Assembly (NCBI RefSeq): GCF_004295795.1
Contig: NZ_SEBR01000008.1
Span: 110,054 to 174,053, forward strand
From: Flavobacterium sp.
GTDB taxonomy: Bacteria > Bacteroidota > Bacteroidia > Flavobacteriales > Flavobacteriaceae
Direction: 5' to 3'
DNA: 64,000 nt
How positions within the stretch are numbered: position 1 is the first letter of the stretch; each line of letters begins with the position of its first letter. The notes beneath the pieces are model-generated. The model was not told the DNA's origin. It saw only the letters and a list, made by a program, of their open reading frames with translations, and searched no databases. The position numbers and the translations under genes were made by a program. Shown piece after piece: positions 27,902 through 36,189 of the stretch.

Positions 27902-28582
27902 ATGACCAGATTAGCGGTTTACGCAGTCGTCGGATTGTTCTTCGGAATTTGCTCCTGCCATAAATCCGACACAAAATCCGAACAAAAAATCGAAAAGCGA
28001 ACGGTTGCTTCGGACACCATAAAATACCACAAAATCCGCAAACTTTCGATTACCGGCGATTTCGACGGAGACGGAAAGCAAGATGTTTTATCCGAACACT
28101 TCTACTCCAACGTCCAAAAACGCGAAATCTCCCAAACCGCCGATCCTTTCCAGGTCGAATGGGAAACGGTGATCAAGTGGTTTTACGATCAGGACGTGCA
28201 GCATTACATTGCGCTCGACAATCCGGCGAAGACCGAACTCAGACTCGGCAATACGCACGGCTTGCTTTGCCTGATAAACATCGGCGACGAAAATCGCGAC
28301 GGAAAAGACGAAATCGCGCTCGTTCCAGACCTGCTTGATCACACGCGCTCGAACACCTGCACCATTTATTCGCTGTGCGACGGCAAATGGCAAACACTCA
28401 AGCAATTCGACATTTACGAAGGCGCGTTCGATTTTCAGGGCGTGCAACCCGTTTTCAATTCGGTTCCGGACTACCTCGAAAAACAAAACGGACGCTGGGT
28501 TTTCCACGATTACCACGCAGACTACGATAGCGCGCAAGACGTCGGGAAATTGTTGCCGTTAAAATTGGGAAAATGTAAATGA
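27902..28582 (+). CDS. Calcium-loop lipoprotein
   Basis: 226 residues with a signal MTRLAVYAVVGLFFGICSC ending in a lipobox-like cysteine near residue 19. Two DxDxDG-type loops are visible, DFDGDGKQDV (about 52) and DENRDGKDEI (about 137), the pattern of FG-GAP/dockerin-like calcium sites. The rest contains three aromatic strands and no enzyme motif. The function is unknown; it is probably a surface or periplasmic calcium-binding lipoprotein. It stands alone, divergent from the ECF operon, with 119 bases to the next gene. Confidence 0.75.
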   Translation: MTRLAVYAVVGLFFGICSCHKSDTKSEQKIEKRTVASDTIKYHKIRKLSITGDFDGDGKQDVLSEHFYSNVQKREISQTADPFQVEWETVIKWFYDQDVQHYIALDNPAKTELRLGNTHGLLCLINIGDENRDGKDEIALVPDLLDHTRSNTCTIYSLCDGKWQTLKQFDIYEGAFDFQGVQPVFNSVPDYLEKQNGRWVFHDYHADYDSAQDVGKLLPLKLGKCK

Positions 28583-28701
28583 TTTTCGGATTGGCGCAAA
28601 GTCTGACGAACCGATAATCGAAACCAGTACGGATTTCCGTAAACCACAAGTCCAATTTTTGAGTAATTTCGTAAATCATTGTAACTGACACTTTCACCGC
28701 T

Positions 28702-30129
28702 ATGAAAAAGTTCCTGCTTGCTACGCTTTTATTGCTTTCAATCGGATTCACTCTTGAGTCTTGCCAACCTGACGATTCGAACTCCGTCCCGAAAGATCTG
28801 CGCATTTCAGATTTCGTCTGGAAAGGCATGAACCTGTATTATTTGTGGCAGGAAGACGTTCCGGATTTGGCTGACGACCGTTTCGCCAATCAGCAGGATC
28901 TGAATTTATGGCTGATGCAGAACAACGAACCGACCGCGCTTTTCAATCACTTGAGAGTCGACACTTCGATCGATCGGTTCAGTGTCATTTATTCGGATTA
29001 TCGCGTGCTGGAAGGCATTCTTTCGGGCACGACAGGCAACAATGGTGTCGATTTCGGCCTGCGTTACAAAACCGGAAGCACGACCGAGATTTTTGGTTGG
29101 GTTCGCTATATTTTACCAAATTCCGATGCTTCGAACAAAGACATCGAACGCGGCGACCTTTTTTATGCCGTGAACGGAACGCCGCTTACCGTCAGCAATT
29201 ACCAACAACTGCTTTCGGCCGAAACTTATACTTTGAACTTAGCCGATTTCGACAACGGAAACATCACGCCAAACGGACGATCGGTATCGCTGACGAAGAC
29301 CGTCATTTCAGAGAATCCGGTTTATCTCGCCGATACTTTTCAGGTCGGAAGCCACAAAATCGGCTATTTGATGTACAACGGCTTCTATCCGAATTACGAT
29401 ACTGCGCTCAATAACGCTTTTGGAGAACTCAAATCCCAGAACATAAGCGATTTTGTGCTCGATTTGCGTTACAACTCCGGCGGATCGATTCAAACCGCAA
29501 CGTATCTCGCAAGCATGATAACCGGACAATTCACCGGACAGACGTTCGCAAAAGAGCAATGGAATTCAAAACTCATGGACTATTGGAACGACAACAATCC
29601 CGAGACTTTGACCAACAAATTCACGAACCAGATTGGCGGAACGAACCTAAAAAGCCTCAATTTGACTACCGTTTACGTGCTGACCTCGCGAAGTACGGCT
29701 TCGGCCAGCGAATTGGTGATCAATTGCCTCAAACCTTATGTGAATGTGATTCAAATCGGAGACGTGACTACGGGCAAGAACGTCGGGTCGATCACGCTTT
29801 ACGATTCTCCGTCTTTCGAAAAACGCGGCGCGGACAAAACCCATTTTTATGCCATGCAGCCAATCGTGCTGAAAGTCGTCGACAAAAACGGTTTCGGAGA
29901 TTATTTCGAGGGCTTGCAACCCAATACTTCCTATGTGGAAAACCTTGGAAACCTTGGCGTTTTGGGCAATCCTGACGAGCCTTTGCTTTCGGCGGCGATT
30001 TCGATTATCACGGCAAACGGAAGACTGATGCCACAAAATTCCGAAAAGACCTTCAACCCATTCAAGGATTCGAAGTCGCTTGACGGTTTGCGCGACCAGA
30101 TGTTTACCGATCGCATTCCTGCGAAGTGA
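28702..30129 (+). CDS. S41 family peptidase lipoprotein with Ser-Lys dyad
   Basis: 475 residues. The N-terminus has a lipobox (LESCQ, about Cys21). The N-terminal helical part contains the VWKGMNLYYLWQEDVPDL segment common to flavobacterial S41 lipoproteins. A PDZ-like region at about 100-195 (DIERGDLFYAVNGTPL) and then the protease domain follow (ISDFVLDLRYNSGGS). The nucleophile is Ser334 in STASASEL and the base Lys359 in GDVTTGKNVG. The 25-residue spacing equals that of Prc/CtpA, so it should be active. Substrates are unknown; the location is the periplasm or outer membrane. It converges with the PIN toxin gene, with 8 bases between stops. Confidence 0.9.
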   Translation: MKKFLLATLLLLSIGFTLESCQPDDSNSVPKDLRISDFVWKGMNLYYLWQEDVPDLADDRFANQQDLNLWLMQNNEPTALFNHLRVDTSIDRFSVIYSDYRVLEGILSGTTGNNGVDFGLRYKTGSTTEIFGWVRYILPNSDASNKDIERGDLFYAVNGTPLTVSNYQQLLSAETYTLNLADFDNGNITPNGRSVSLTKTVISENPVYLADTFQVGSHKIGYLMYNGFYPNYDTALNNAFGELKSQNISDFVLDLRYNSGGSIQTATYLASMITGQFTGQTFAKEQWNSKLMDYWNDNNPETLTNKFTNQIGGTNLKSLNLTTVYVLTSRSTASASELVINCLKPYVNVIQIGDVTTGKNVGSITLYDSPSFEKRGADKTHFYAMQPIVLKVVDKNGFGDYFEGLQPNTSYVENLGNLGVLGNPDEPLLSAAISIITANGRLMPQNSEKTFNPFKDSKSLDGLRDQMFTDRIPAK

Positions 30130-30137
30130 TTTTGTAA

Positions 30138-30545
30138 TCAGAGAAAAAACGCCTCCGGACTCATAACCGGAATCTCGCTTCCTTTGAAATCCCTGACGTC
30201 GCGCGTGATTATCGCATCAATTCCCGTTATCGAAGAAGCACATACGATTTGGATCGCATCTTCGAAATCCTTGTGACTCGACCGCAATCCTCTTTTGATT
30301 ACGTCGTCAGTTACCGGAATCACGGCAAGAAAATCGAGAAGATCGTACAGGATTTCCCTTAAGCTTTTTTCGTCCACATACTTTTTGAGGATGTTATGCG
30401 TCGTGGCGATCGCGTGAGACGAAGTGAATAACTGCAGTTCACTTTCCTCGGCAAGCTGGAACAATTTCGCAGCATATTTGCTGAACGGCTTTCTGTCGGC
30501 GATCAAATCGATGATGATATTCGTATCCAGAAAAACCTTTTTCAT
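30138..30545 (-). CDS. PIN-domain ribonuclease toxin (VapC-like)
   Basis: 135 residues covering one PIN domain. Acidic residues expected in the active site are present: Asp7 (VFLDTN), Asp13, the cluster Asp93/Glu95/Asp96 (SHKDFEDAIQ) and Asp116/Asp119 (ITRDVRDF). The expected activity is metal-dependent RNA cleavage. The ATG overlaps the stop of the antitoxin gene by four bases (ATGA), the standard toxin-antitoxin arrangement. The order is antitoxin then toxin, from the promoter described upstream. All key residues are intact, so the toxin appears functional. Confidence 0.88.
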   Translation of the reverse strand: MKKVFLDTNIIIDLIADRKPFSKYAAKLFQLAEESELQLFTSSHAIATTHNILKKYVDEKSLREILYDLLDFLAVIPVTDDVIKRGLRSSHKDFEDAIQIVCASSITGIDAIITRDVRDFKGSEIPVMSPEAFFL

Positions 30546-30784
30546 AGGTATTTCTTTTCCATTGCGGCTCTTAATTCTGCGTTTTCATCGAAATCGCTCG
30601 GAAGACTGACCGCGCCAATGATCTTTTTTAGTTTTGGGGACGGTTCATTCACAGCATTCTCGTTCGTGATCGATTCCAGGTAATTCTCAATAATTTCCGA
30701 CAGGCTTCGCCCGGTACTTTTCGCATAAGACTTGGCCTTGTCGATTATCGACTTTTCGACCGTCAATGTTAACTTGGTTGTCAT
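30542..30784 (-). CDS. DUF6364-like antitoxin of the PIN toxin
   Basis: 80 residues from the ATG at 30784. An open frame continues further up, but the promoter and palindromes at 30779-30831 show that translation must start here. The N-terminus MTTKLTLTVEKSIIDKAKSY followed by GRSLSEIIENYLE is a ribbon-helix-helix type DNA-binding domain as in DUF6364 antitoxins. The acidic/basic C-terminal tail (about 50-80) should bind the toxin. It probably represses its own operon through the palindromes at the start codon. Confidence 0.82.
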   Translation of the reverse strand: MTTKLTLTVEKSIIDKAKSYAKSTGRSLSEIIENYLESITNENAVNEPSPKLKKIIGAVSLPSDFDENAELRAAMEKKYL

Positions 30785-30793
30785 GACACGTGT
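30779..30793. promoter_or_regulatory. Overlapping palindromes at the toxin-antitoxin start (likely operator)
   Basis: TGTCATGACA (30779-30788) and ACACGTGT (30786-30793) are perfect palindromes that overlap each other and the antitoxin start codon. They lie where transcription should begin, so a ribbon-helix-helix antitoxin bound here would block the promoter. Confidence 0.5.
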
Positions 30794-30801
30794 GTTTAAT
30801 T

Positions 30802-30831
30802 CAAAAATACGTATAAGCATTGAGGTTTCAA
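30802..30831 (-). promoter_or_regulatory. Promoter of the toxin-antitoxin operon
   Basis: On the minus strand TTG (30831-30829), a 19-base spacer and TATTTTTG (30809-30802) match the Bacteroidota TTG-N19-TAnnTTTG promoter exactly. The expected start of transcription is about 30795, ten bases before the antitoxin ATG. Confidence 0.7.
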
Positions 30832-30930
30832 AATTACATGTTGGTAAATTAGTGAGAAGCTTACATTTCAAAGAAGTTGAAAGTCGCTAAATAATAGGCT
30901 TACAAAATTAAATGGCCTACTGAATCTGCG

Positions 30931-30949
30931 TTTACAGAAAATCTGTAAA
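30931..30949. repeat. Short perfect inverted repeat in the 337-base gap before the amidases
   Basis: TTTACAGA-AAA-TCTGTAAA is an 8-bp-arm perfect inverted repeat. It lies in the region 30785-31121, which holds no gene; apart from this and the GTCAGGT inverted repeat nearer the amidase I see nothing else there. Confidence 0.4.
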
Positions 30950-31078
30950 TTTTGTTAAAAGTTGGATTCACGTTTTAACTCTATTGATGTGATTTCGGAA
31001 ATTTGTGAATATGTTTGTTCAAAACGCAACTATTTGGCTTTACCGTTAGGATTTTTTTTGACCTACTTTGCAATTAAT

Positions 31079-31106
31079 GTCAGGTAACTTCCGTTAAAAA
31101 CCTGAC
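31079..31106. promoter_or_regulatory. Inverted repeat just upstream of the tandem amidase genes
   Basis: GTCAGGT (31079-31085) and ACCTGAC (31100-31106) are perfect 7-bp arms 14 bases apart, ending 16 bases before the ATG at 31122. It could be a leader hairpin or a regulator site. A TACTTTG sequence just before it resembles a -7 box one base short. Confidence 0.35.
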
Positions 31107-31121
31107 TGACCAAATCTTAGC

Positions 31122-31768
31122 ATGAAAAAATCGATCAAACTTCTGGTGGCGATCGCTGCCGTTTCCGGATTGGCATTCATCGGAAAACCGAAACACGAAG
31201 ATCCGAACAAAATTCACGTGGTAATCGACGCAGGACATGGCGGAAACGACTTCGGCGCCTCTTTCGAAAATCTGTCCGAAAAGGAAATCGTGTCCCAAAT
31301 CACGCACAAGATCCAAAAACTAAACAAAAACCAGAATGTCGAGATCGTTTTGACGCGCGCATCGGACGAACCCGTCTCGCTGCAACAACGCACCAACGTA
31401 ATCAATTCTGCCAAACCTGACCTGGTGATCTCGCTTCACGTCGCGGCCAGCAAGGATGTTGAAAAATCAGGCATCAGGCTTTATATCGCCAAGGAAAATG
31501 CTTCGAAAGAACGCGCTCTCGATCTGGCTTCGAAATTGTCGGCACGTTTCAAAAAGAACCATGCTTTCCACGTCTCGGAAATCCAGGAAGCGCCACTTTT
31601 TGTACTCCAGAATTCTCAGGCGCGCCGGCCATCGTGCTCGAACTTGGCTATCTCACCAACGGCGGGGATCGCGCATATCTCACCGATGAAAAACAACAAT
31701 TCCGGATCGCGCGCACCATTCTCGAATGCGTGAACGACCTCAAATCGCAACCAATTTCCAACCCATAA
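31122..31768 (+). pseudogene. N-acetylmuramoyl-L-alanine amidase (Amidase_3), frameshifted
   Basis: The gene starts like its neighbour at 31779, with a signal-like N-terminus, VVIDAGHGGNDFGA (zinc His), the SEKEI Glu region and SLHVAAS (zinc His). It reads normally through EAPLFVLQNS at about 31615, where the frame changes. The original frame then gives unrelated residues to a stop at 31733. The frame one base back gives GAPAIVLELGYLTNGGD, including the catalytic Glu region, and continues to TAA 31766-31768. A single missing base near 31617 explains this. As written the product lacks the catalytic Glu. It is either a recent inactivation or a sequencing error. The tandem copy downstream is intact. 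Confidence 0.85.
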
Positions 31769-31778
31769 AGCAACAACA

Positions 31779-32390
31779 ATGAAAAAAAGTCCAGGATTTC
31801 TCACAGTCGCCGCGGCCGCGTTGTCGTTCTCATTCATGTCGCCAAAAGCGGATAAATTCGTAGTCGTGATCGATGCCGGACACGGCGGAAAAGACCATGG
31901 CGCGACACACGAGATGGCCACCGAAAAATCGATAACCGAAAATGTCGCCAGAAAAATAAAGGAATTGAACCTCGACAAGGAAGTCGAAATCCACCTCACA
32001 AGAGATTCGGATGAATTCATGGAGTTGAAGTCGCGCACTGATCTGATCAATTCGGTCGATGCCGATTTGGTTTTGTCGATCCACGTGCAAGCCAACAAGA
32101 ACGTCGCGGCCAAAGGCGTCGAAATGTATGTGGGTAAAGACAATCCTCAAAAGGAAAAGTCGTTGGCATTCGCTCAAAAGCTCGGAGTGAAACTGCAAAA
32201 GAACCACGGTTTCAATTTGCGTCCAACGCAGGAAGCGCCGTTTTTTGTGCTGAAAAACTCGAAAGTTCCGGCAGTTTTGGTCGAACTTGGTTTTATCACG
32301 AATGCTGACGACTACAGGTATTTGACTTCGGAAGCCGAACAGCACAAAATTGCCGCCTCTATCGCTGAATTCGTTACTGAGGCGAAATAA
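31779..32390 (+). CDS. N-acetylmuramoyl-L-alanine amidase (Amidase_3)
   Basis: 203 residues with an N-terminal signal-like segment. It cleaves the bond between MurNAc and the stem peptide in peptidoglycan. Zinc and catalytic residues are all present: His35 (DAGHGGKDHG), Glu49 (ATEKSI), His102 (LSIHVQANK) and Glu169 (LVELGFITN). There are no extra cell-wall-binding domains, so it is a minimal periplasmic enzyme. It follows the frameshifted paralogue by 10 bases, so the pair arose by tandem duplication and is probably co-transcribed. This is the functional copy. Confidence 0.9.
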   Translation: MKKSPGFLTVAAAALSFSFMSPKADKFVVVIDAGHGGKDHGATHEMATEKSITENVARKIKELNLDKEVEIHLTRDSDEFMELKSRTDLINSVDADLVLSIHVQANKNVAAKGVEMYVGKDNPQKEKSLAFAQKLGVKLQKNHGFNLRPTQEAPFFVLKNSKVPAVLVELGFITNADDYRYLTSEAEQHKIAASIAEFVTEAK

Positions 32391-32394
32391 TGAA

Positions 32395-32411
32395 GTTCGC
32401 GAATTCGCGGC
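32395..32411 (+). repeat. Copy of the GAATTCGCG repeat after the amidase gene
   Basis: TTCGCGAATTCGCGG directly after the amidase stop codon is the same sequence as the arms of the inverted repeat at 32849-32903. Confidence 0.5.
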
Positions 32412-32456
32412 TTGTACTCCGAATCTGCCGAATACTTTATTTCGTACCTTCAATCC

Positions 32457-32822
32457 ATGAAAGCCTCACTCCTATTTTTACCCGTAATTTTGCTGCTTTT
32501 TTCGGTCAAGCCCGATGAAAAACAATCGGACAATAAGAAACTGATTGTAGGAAAGTGGCAATCGGATACGATACAGAATGTGTCGGCGACGCTGGAATTC
32601 AAGGCCAATAGGTCGGGCTCGATCGAATGGAACGACAAAAAAGTGGTCGCTTTCCAGTATTCCATCGGAAAACACATCCTAAAGATCAAAACCGACAAAA
32701 TCGAGGACAAACACCTGATCAACCAACTCGACGAAAAGGTTTTGGTGCTTGAAACCACTTGCCCTACTTGTGAGCAGATTCAGCTTCTGGACGAATTCCA
32801 TTTCAGTCGTGTCAGTCGCTAA
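32457..32822 (+). CDS. Small secreted hypothetical protein
   Basis: 121 residues from ATG 32457, chosen because it begins a signal sequence (MKASLLFLPVILLLFSV). Upstream in-frame codons run into the repeat after the amidase gene. The mature ~100 residues contain LIVGKWQSDTIQNVSATLEF, with the WxS entry of lipocalin-like proteins, and end with a CPTCEQ pair of cysteines. That resembles lipocalin-like domains of Bacteroidota, but the match is weak. It lies between two copies of a GAATTCGCG repeat. Confidence 0.6.
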   Translation: MKASLLFLPVILLLFSVKPDEKQSDNKKLIVGKWQSDTIQNVSATLEFKANRSGSIEWNDKKVVAFQYSIGKHILKIKTDKIEDKHLINQLDEKVLVLETTCPTCEQIQLLDEFHFSRVSR

Positions 32823-32848
32823 TTTGCTTGGATCGTGTAATTTTTAAA

Positions 32849-32903
32849 CCGCGAATTCGCGAATTCATCATTCGTTGTCAAGATGGAATTCGCGAATTCG
32901 CGG
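32849..32903. repeat. Near-perfect 21-bp inverted repeat built from GAATTCGCG
   Basis: The left arm CCGCGAATTCGCGAATTC.. (32849-32869) is mirrored by ..GGAATTCGCGAATTCGCGG (32882-32903) with one extra base, around a 12-base loop. Inside each arm GAATTCGCG/CGCGAATTC is itself palindromic. A further copy of the arm sits at 32395-32411. Confidence 0.75.
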
Positions 32904-32950
32904 CTAAAAAACGGCGGCAATATTTAGCATTCGACGCTTCCGAAAAACAA

Positions 32951-32977
32951 AAAAAGCCGACAACAAAGTCGGCTTTC
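32951..32977. terminator. Bidirectional terminator upstream of the BtuG-like stop
   Basis: AAAAAGCCGAC pairs with GTCGGCTTT around AACAAA, with T-rich or A-rich flanks for both strands. It can end the receptor/propeller operon coming from the right and the small secreted gene from the left. Confidence 0.7.
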
Positions 32978-32996
32978 GTATTGAAATAAGTGGCGT

Positions 32997-34052
32997 TTAA
33001 TTGAAGTAAAATCCATTCGGGCCAAGACCGACCGGAATCGACTGCACAAGCGCGCCATTGTTTTCGTTGTAAATGAAGACTTTTCCGTCAGATGTAAAAT
33101 CTTCGGCCGCTTCAGAAATATAGATGCGCCCGTTTTCGACCGCGAATCCGTATCCGATGTAAGCAGAAGTCGAACCTGTCTCGATAAAAGCGGTATCGAC
33201 AACCGAAGTCGCGTCAGGATTCGTTCGGTAGATTTTGGAACCTGCCGTGAAATACGCCAAGTGATCTTCGATGTCGAGGTTTTGCGCGTTCACGATCGTA
33301 CTTGCAAAAGTCGTTTCCCCAAGAATCTCGTTGTTCGAAAGTTGGATTCTTACCAATTTGCTCGTTCCGCCAAACGTCGAACACAAAACATAAAGCACGC
33401 CGTTGTCTTCCTCGAGTGAATTTGGAGCTTCGCCAACATTGATCGTCGTTACGATCTGGTTGTTTGACGTATTGATTACCGTAATCACATCTCCGGCTCC
33501 GTAAAATCCGCCCGATACGTAAAGTTTTCCGTCTTCCTCTATCAGTTTCTCGGCTTGGTTGTTCACCGGAATCGTCGAAGTCACGGCCAAAGTGTTGATG
33601 TCGATCACCGCGATAAAATCGTCCGTCGCACTCGAGAACGAATTCGAATTGGTCACGTAAGCCTTTCCGTTGTGGACAACTCCATATCTTGGAACAGTCA
33701 AACCACTCGCGATTTCGCCCAACTTCTCGAAAGTATAGCGGTTCACGACCGTGATTTTGTTCGATCCGTTAGAGATGATGAACGCGCGGCTGTCGGCAAA
33801 AAATATCGACTGCGGAAATTGCCCAATGGTTTCGTCCTGTCCGTTCACGGCGGCAAAAATGTCCTGTTGCACGGTCTGCAAATCGTTCGAGATAAACGTC
33901 ACGCCCGCGCCGCTTGTCGACCCGCCTTCGTTCAAGACCAAAAATCCGTTGTCGTAAGAGCCTTGTGGCGCGTTCGAATCGTCGTCGCTTGTACACGAGA
34001 CGAAAAACAGCGAACCCGCAAAAAGCCCCAAAATGAGTTTGTTGAATTTCAT
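32997..34052 (-). CDS. btuG: YncE-like surface beta-propeller lipoprotein, BtuG-like
   Basis: 351 residues. The signal MKFNKLILGLFAGSLFFVSC ends in a lipobox cysteine and the next residues TSDDDSN are of the surface-export type. Seven-bladed YncE/DUF5074 propeller repeats follow (NKITVVNRYTFEKLGEIASG, VTVINTSNNQIVTTINVG, each in one blade). The gene starts one base after the stop of the BtuB-like receptor, under the same cobalamin riboswitch. This is the arrangement of BtuB-BtuG pairs in Bacteroides, where BtuG captures B12 at the surface and hands it to the barrel. The B12 role is inferred from position and fold. Confidence 0.85.
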   Translation of the reverse strand: MKFNKLILGLFAGSLFFVSCTSDDDSNAPQGSYDNGFLVLNEGGSTSGAGVTFISNDLQTVQQDIFAAVNGQDETIGQFPQSIFFADSRAFIISNGSNKITVVNRYTFEKLGEIASGLTVPRYGVVHNGKAYVTNSNSFSSATDDFIAVIDINTLAVTSTIPVNNQAEKLIEEDGKLYVSGGFYGAGDVITVINTSNNQIVTTINVGEAPNSLEEDNGVLYVLCSTFGGTSKLVRIQLSNNEILGETTFASTIVNAQNLDIEDHLAYFTAGSKIYRTNPDATSVVDTAFIETGSTSAYIGYGFAVENGRIYISEAAEDFTSDGKVFIYNENNGALVQSIPVGLGPNGFYFN

Positions 34053-34053
34053 G

Positions 34054-35889
34054 TTATATATGTAGTGTTAGTGTTACGAAATAATTGCGGCCGGGATTAG
34101 GCCTGCGTTCCATCGTTTGGTATTCGGAATCGAGTGTGTTGTTGACCTGGAATCCGATACGGTAAACGTTCGTGCGCCCAAAATCATAGCCGATTCCCGC
34201 ATTCACGACGGCGTAAGCATCGAGATTGTAACGCGAATTGTTGTCGCTTCTAGTAAAAACTTCCCCGTTGAAAAGACTTTGGACGTTTGCCGAAAACTTT
34301 CGGTAATTGTAAGCAAGCGCGGCAGTCGCTTTGTGGTACGGAACGTAAATAAGTTGTTTTCCGGTTTTTTCGTTTTCCGAGATCGTGTAAGCATAAGTCG
34401 CGTTCAAGGCGAATTCGTGTCGTCCGAACGCTTTTTTCGCTTCGGCCAGAGCCTCGATCCCGTAAGATTCGACGCGGTTCACGTTAACCGGATTCCAACT
34501 CGCGCTTGTTCCGGGCAACCACTGGATCATGTCGCGGATTTTCATGTAATAACCGGTAACCGAAAACTTCGCGTTCGAAAACTGGAAGTCGTTCCCGATT
34601 TCGGCTTGATATGACGCTTCCGGTTTGAGATCGGGATTTCCGCCATCTGCCCAGTATAAATCGTTGAAAGTCGGGATTCGGAAGTTGCGCGATCCGTTGA
34701 ATCTGACCGAATAAAACGAAAATGGCTTGTATTTGATGCCGCCCGAATACAAAAGCGGACTGTCGTAATTTTCGGTGATTTCCTGTCGGATGCCAAGTTC
34801 GTAATTGACTTTCGGACTGATTTTCTGCTTGAACAAAACCGTGCCTGATCCGATATTTCTTTGGTGGTTCGCGATATCGCTTCCGCGTCCGTTCGCCGAT
34901 GTGTAATCGACGATCGCGTTGAGATAGATATCGGAACTGAAATTATAGGCGAAATCGTACTTCCCGATTACCGTTTCCACAGTAGCGAATCCGGACGCAT
35001 CCGAAACCAGATTCTCGAAATACTGGTAATTCTCGTGCAAATAGGCCGCTTTCATCCGCGACACATAGTTGGCTCCGAGATTTGTCCATTCGACGAGATT
35101 CCTCGCATTGAAATCGCGGTATTTCGTCTTCGTATCGCTTGGCGTCAAAAGCGGAAAATGCCGCTGGCCATCGTAAACTTCGCCAAAATACTTGAGAAAA
35201 TTCCGGGTCGAAATTTTACAAGCCGATGCGATGTTTATCCCGGAATTGTAATATTCGCCATTGAGGTTGTGGCGCGTCGAATTCGGGAAATCGTAGTTGT
35301 TCTGCGACCGATTGTGGAAAGCGATCACGTTCACGCCAAGTTTGTCCGACCCGAAATCAGCTTTGTAGCGATAGCGCTGCGTGTTGAAACTGCCGTAAGA
35401 CGCGTCGATCGAATTTTTGAAATGGTTGCCGAAAGTCGGTTCGTTCGATAAATGCACGCTTCCGCCTATTGCCGAACTTCCGTAGATCACGCTTCCGCCG
35501 CCCGATCGCACCGAAATCGCATCGTAACCCGAAACCGCTACCGTGTTGAAATCGGTCTGTCCGTTCACTTGCGAATTGATGTTGATGCCGTTCCAGACAA
35601 CCGCTGTCTGTTGTGCCGTCGTGCCTCGAAACGAAGCCGACGCGACGCCCGATCCGAGTCCGTTTTCCTTGAAATAAACGGGAGAATTGAATTGCAAAAG
35701 CGTGGTCAGCGACGAATTGTTGCGCCTCAAAACCGAATCGTTCAGCGAAAGCACGTTTTGCGAATCGGAGAATTTCCGGAACTGCGCATCGCCCACTACG
35801 ACGTCCTTCAACGCAATGGAATCCTGTTGCGCCCAAACCATCGGACACAAAACCAAAAAGACGAAACAAAGGAGTTTTTTCGCTGTCAT
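34054..35889 (-). CDS. btuB: TonB-dependent outer membrane receptor for cobalamin, BtuB-like
   Basis: 611 residues. After the signal peptide (cleavage near VWAQ) comes a TonB box-like LKDVVVGD. A plug follows with SVRSGGGSVIYGSSAIGGSV, then a 22-strand-sized barrel ending YFVTLTLHI. The substrate is assigned from the cobalamin riboswitch in its leader and from the BtuG-like gene directly downstream. No N-terminal carboxypeptidase-like domain is present, so it is not SusC-type. The ATG at 35889 lies about 43 bases after the riboswitch, which leaves room for the switch to control the ribosome site. Confidence 0.9.
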   Translation of the reverse strand: MTAKKLLCFVFLVLCPMVWAQQDSIALKDVVVGDAQFRKFSDSQNVLSLNDSVLRRNNSSLTTLLQFNSPVYFKENGLGSGVASASFRGTTAQQTAVVWNGININSQVNGQTDFNTVAVSGYDAISVRSGGGSVIYGSSAIGGSVHLSNEPTFGNHFKNSIDASYGSFNTQRYRYKADFGSDKLGVNVIAFHNRSQNNYDFPNSTRHNLNGEYYNSGINIASACKISTRNFLKYFGEVYDGQRHFPLLTPSDTKTKYRDFNARNLVEWTNLGANYVSRMKAAYLHENYQYFENLVSDASGFATVETVIGKYDFAYNFSSDIYLNAIVDYTSANGRGSDIANHQRNIGSGTVLFKQKISPKVNYELGIRQEITENYDSPLLYSGGIKYKPFSFYSVRFNGSRNFRIPTFNDLYWADGGNPDLKPEASYQAEIGNDFQFSNAKFSVTGYYMKIRDMIQWLPGTSASWNPVNVNRVESYGIEALAEAKKAFGRHEFALNATYAYTISENEKTGKQLIYVPYHKATAALAYNYRKFSANVQSLFNGEVFTRSDNNSRYNLDAYAVVNAGIGYDFGRTNVYRIGFQVNNTLDSEYQTMERRPNPGRNYFVTLTLHI

Positions 35890-35931
35890 AAAAGCCGAAA
35901 TCTTTTTCCCGAAGATTCGTTATTTTTGAAA

Positions 35932-36083
35932 TCAGGCAGGTCTCCTGGCTCGCGTCCTTGTCGTTTGGCCTTCCCGATTTCGCAGTGGCAGCTTGGATAA
36001 CGACAGTCTTTTAGCTTACAGTTGCGGGAACAGCTCGGAATTTGAATCCGATTCCCTTTTCATGCAAAATTGTTGCAACCTGA
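35932..36083 (-). ncRNA. Cobalamin riboswitch
   Basis: Read on the minus strand, the leader has the B12-riboswitch order: a 5' stem region, GGGAATC, CCGAGCTGTTCCCGCAACTG, then GCCACTG and GGGAAGG, and finally GCCAGGAGACCTGCC (35949-35935), the conserved 3' part of the aptamer. It lies between a -7 promoter box at 36093-36100 and the btuB-like start at 35889. It should reduce receptor and BtuG-like expression when adenosylcobalamin is abundant. All conserved boxes are intact. Confidence 0.93.
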
Positions 36084-36092
36084 ATTCGCGTG

Positions 36093-36119
36093 CAAATGTA
36101 GGCCAAAAAACCATTTCAA
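36093..36119 (-). promoter_or_regulatory. Promoter driving the riboswitch and B12 receptor operon
   Basis: TACATTTG on the minus strand (36100-36093) is an exact TAnnTTTG box with TTG 16 bases further up (36119-36117). The predicted transcription start (about 36086) coincides with the 5' edge of the riboswitch. Confidence 0.65.
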
Positions 36120-36162
36120 AATCGGGTTGAAAAAAAAATCGGTGTTCCGATTCGTTTCCGTT

Positions 36163-36170
36163 TATCTTTG
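36163..36170 (+). promoter_or_regulatory. -7 box for the BtuF-BtuC-BtuD genes
   Basis: TATCTTTG matches TAnnTTTG, 19 bases before the ATG at 36190. The predicted leader is only about 13 bases, too short to hold a riboswitch. No clear -33 TTG is seen at the usual distance. Confidence 0.55.
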
Positions 36171-36189
36171 CGCGAACCAATTTTTCCAG

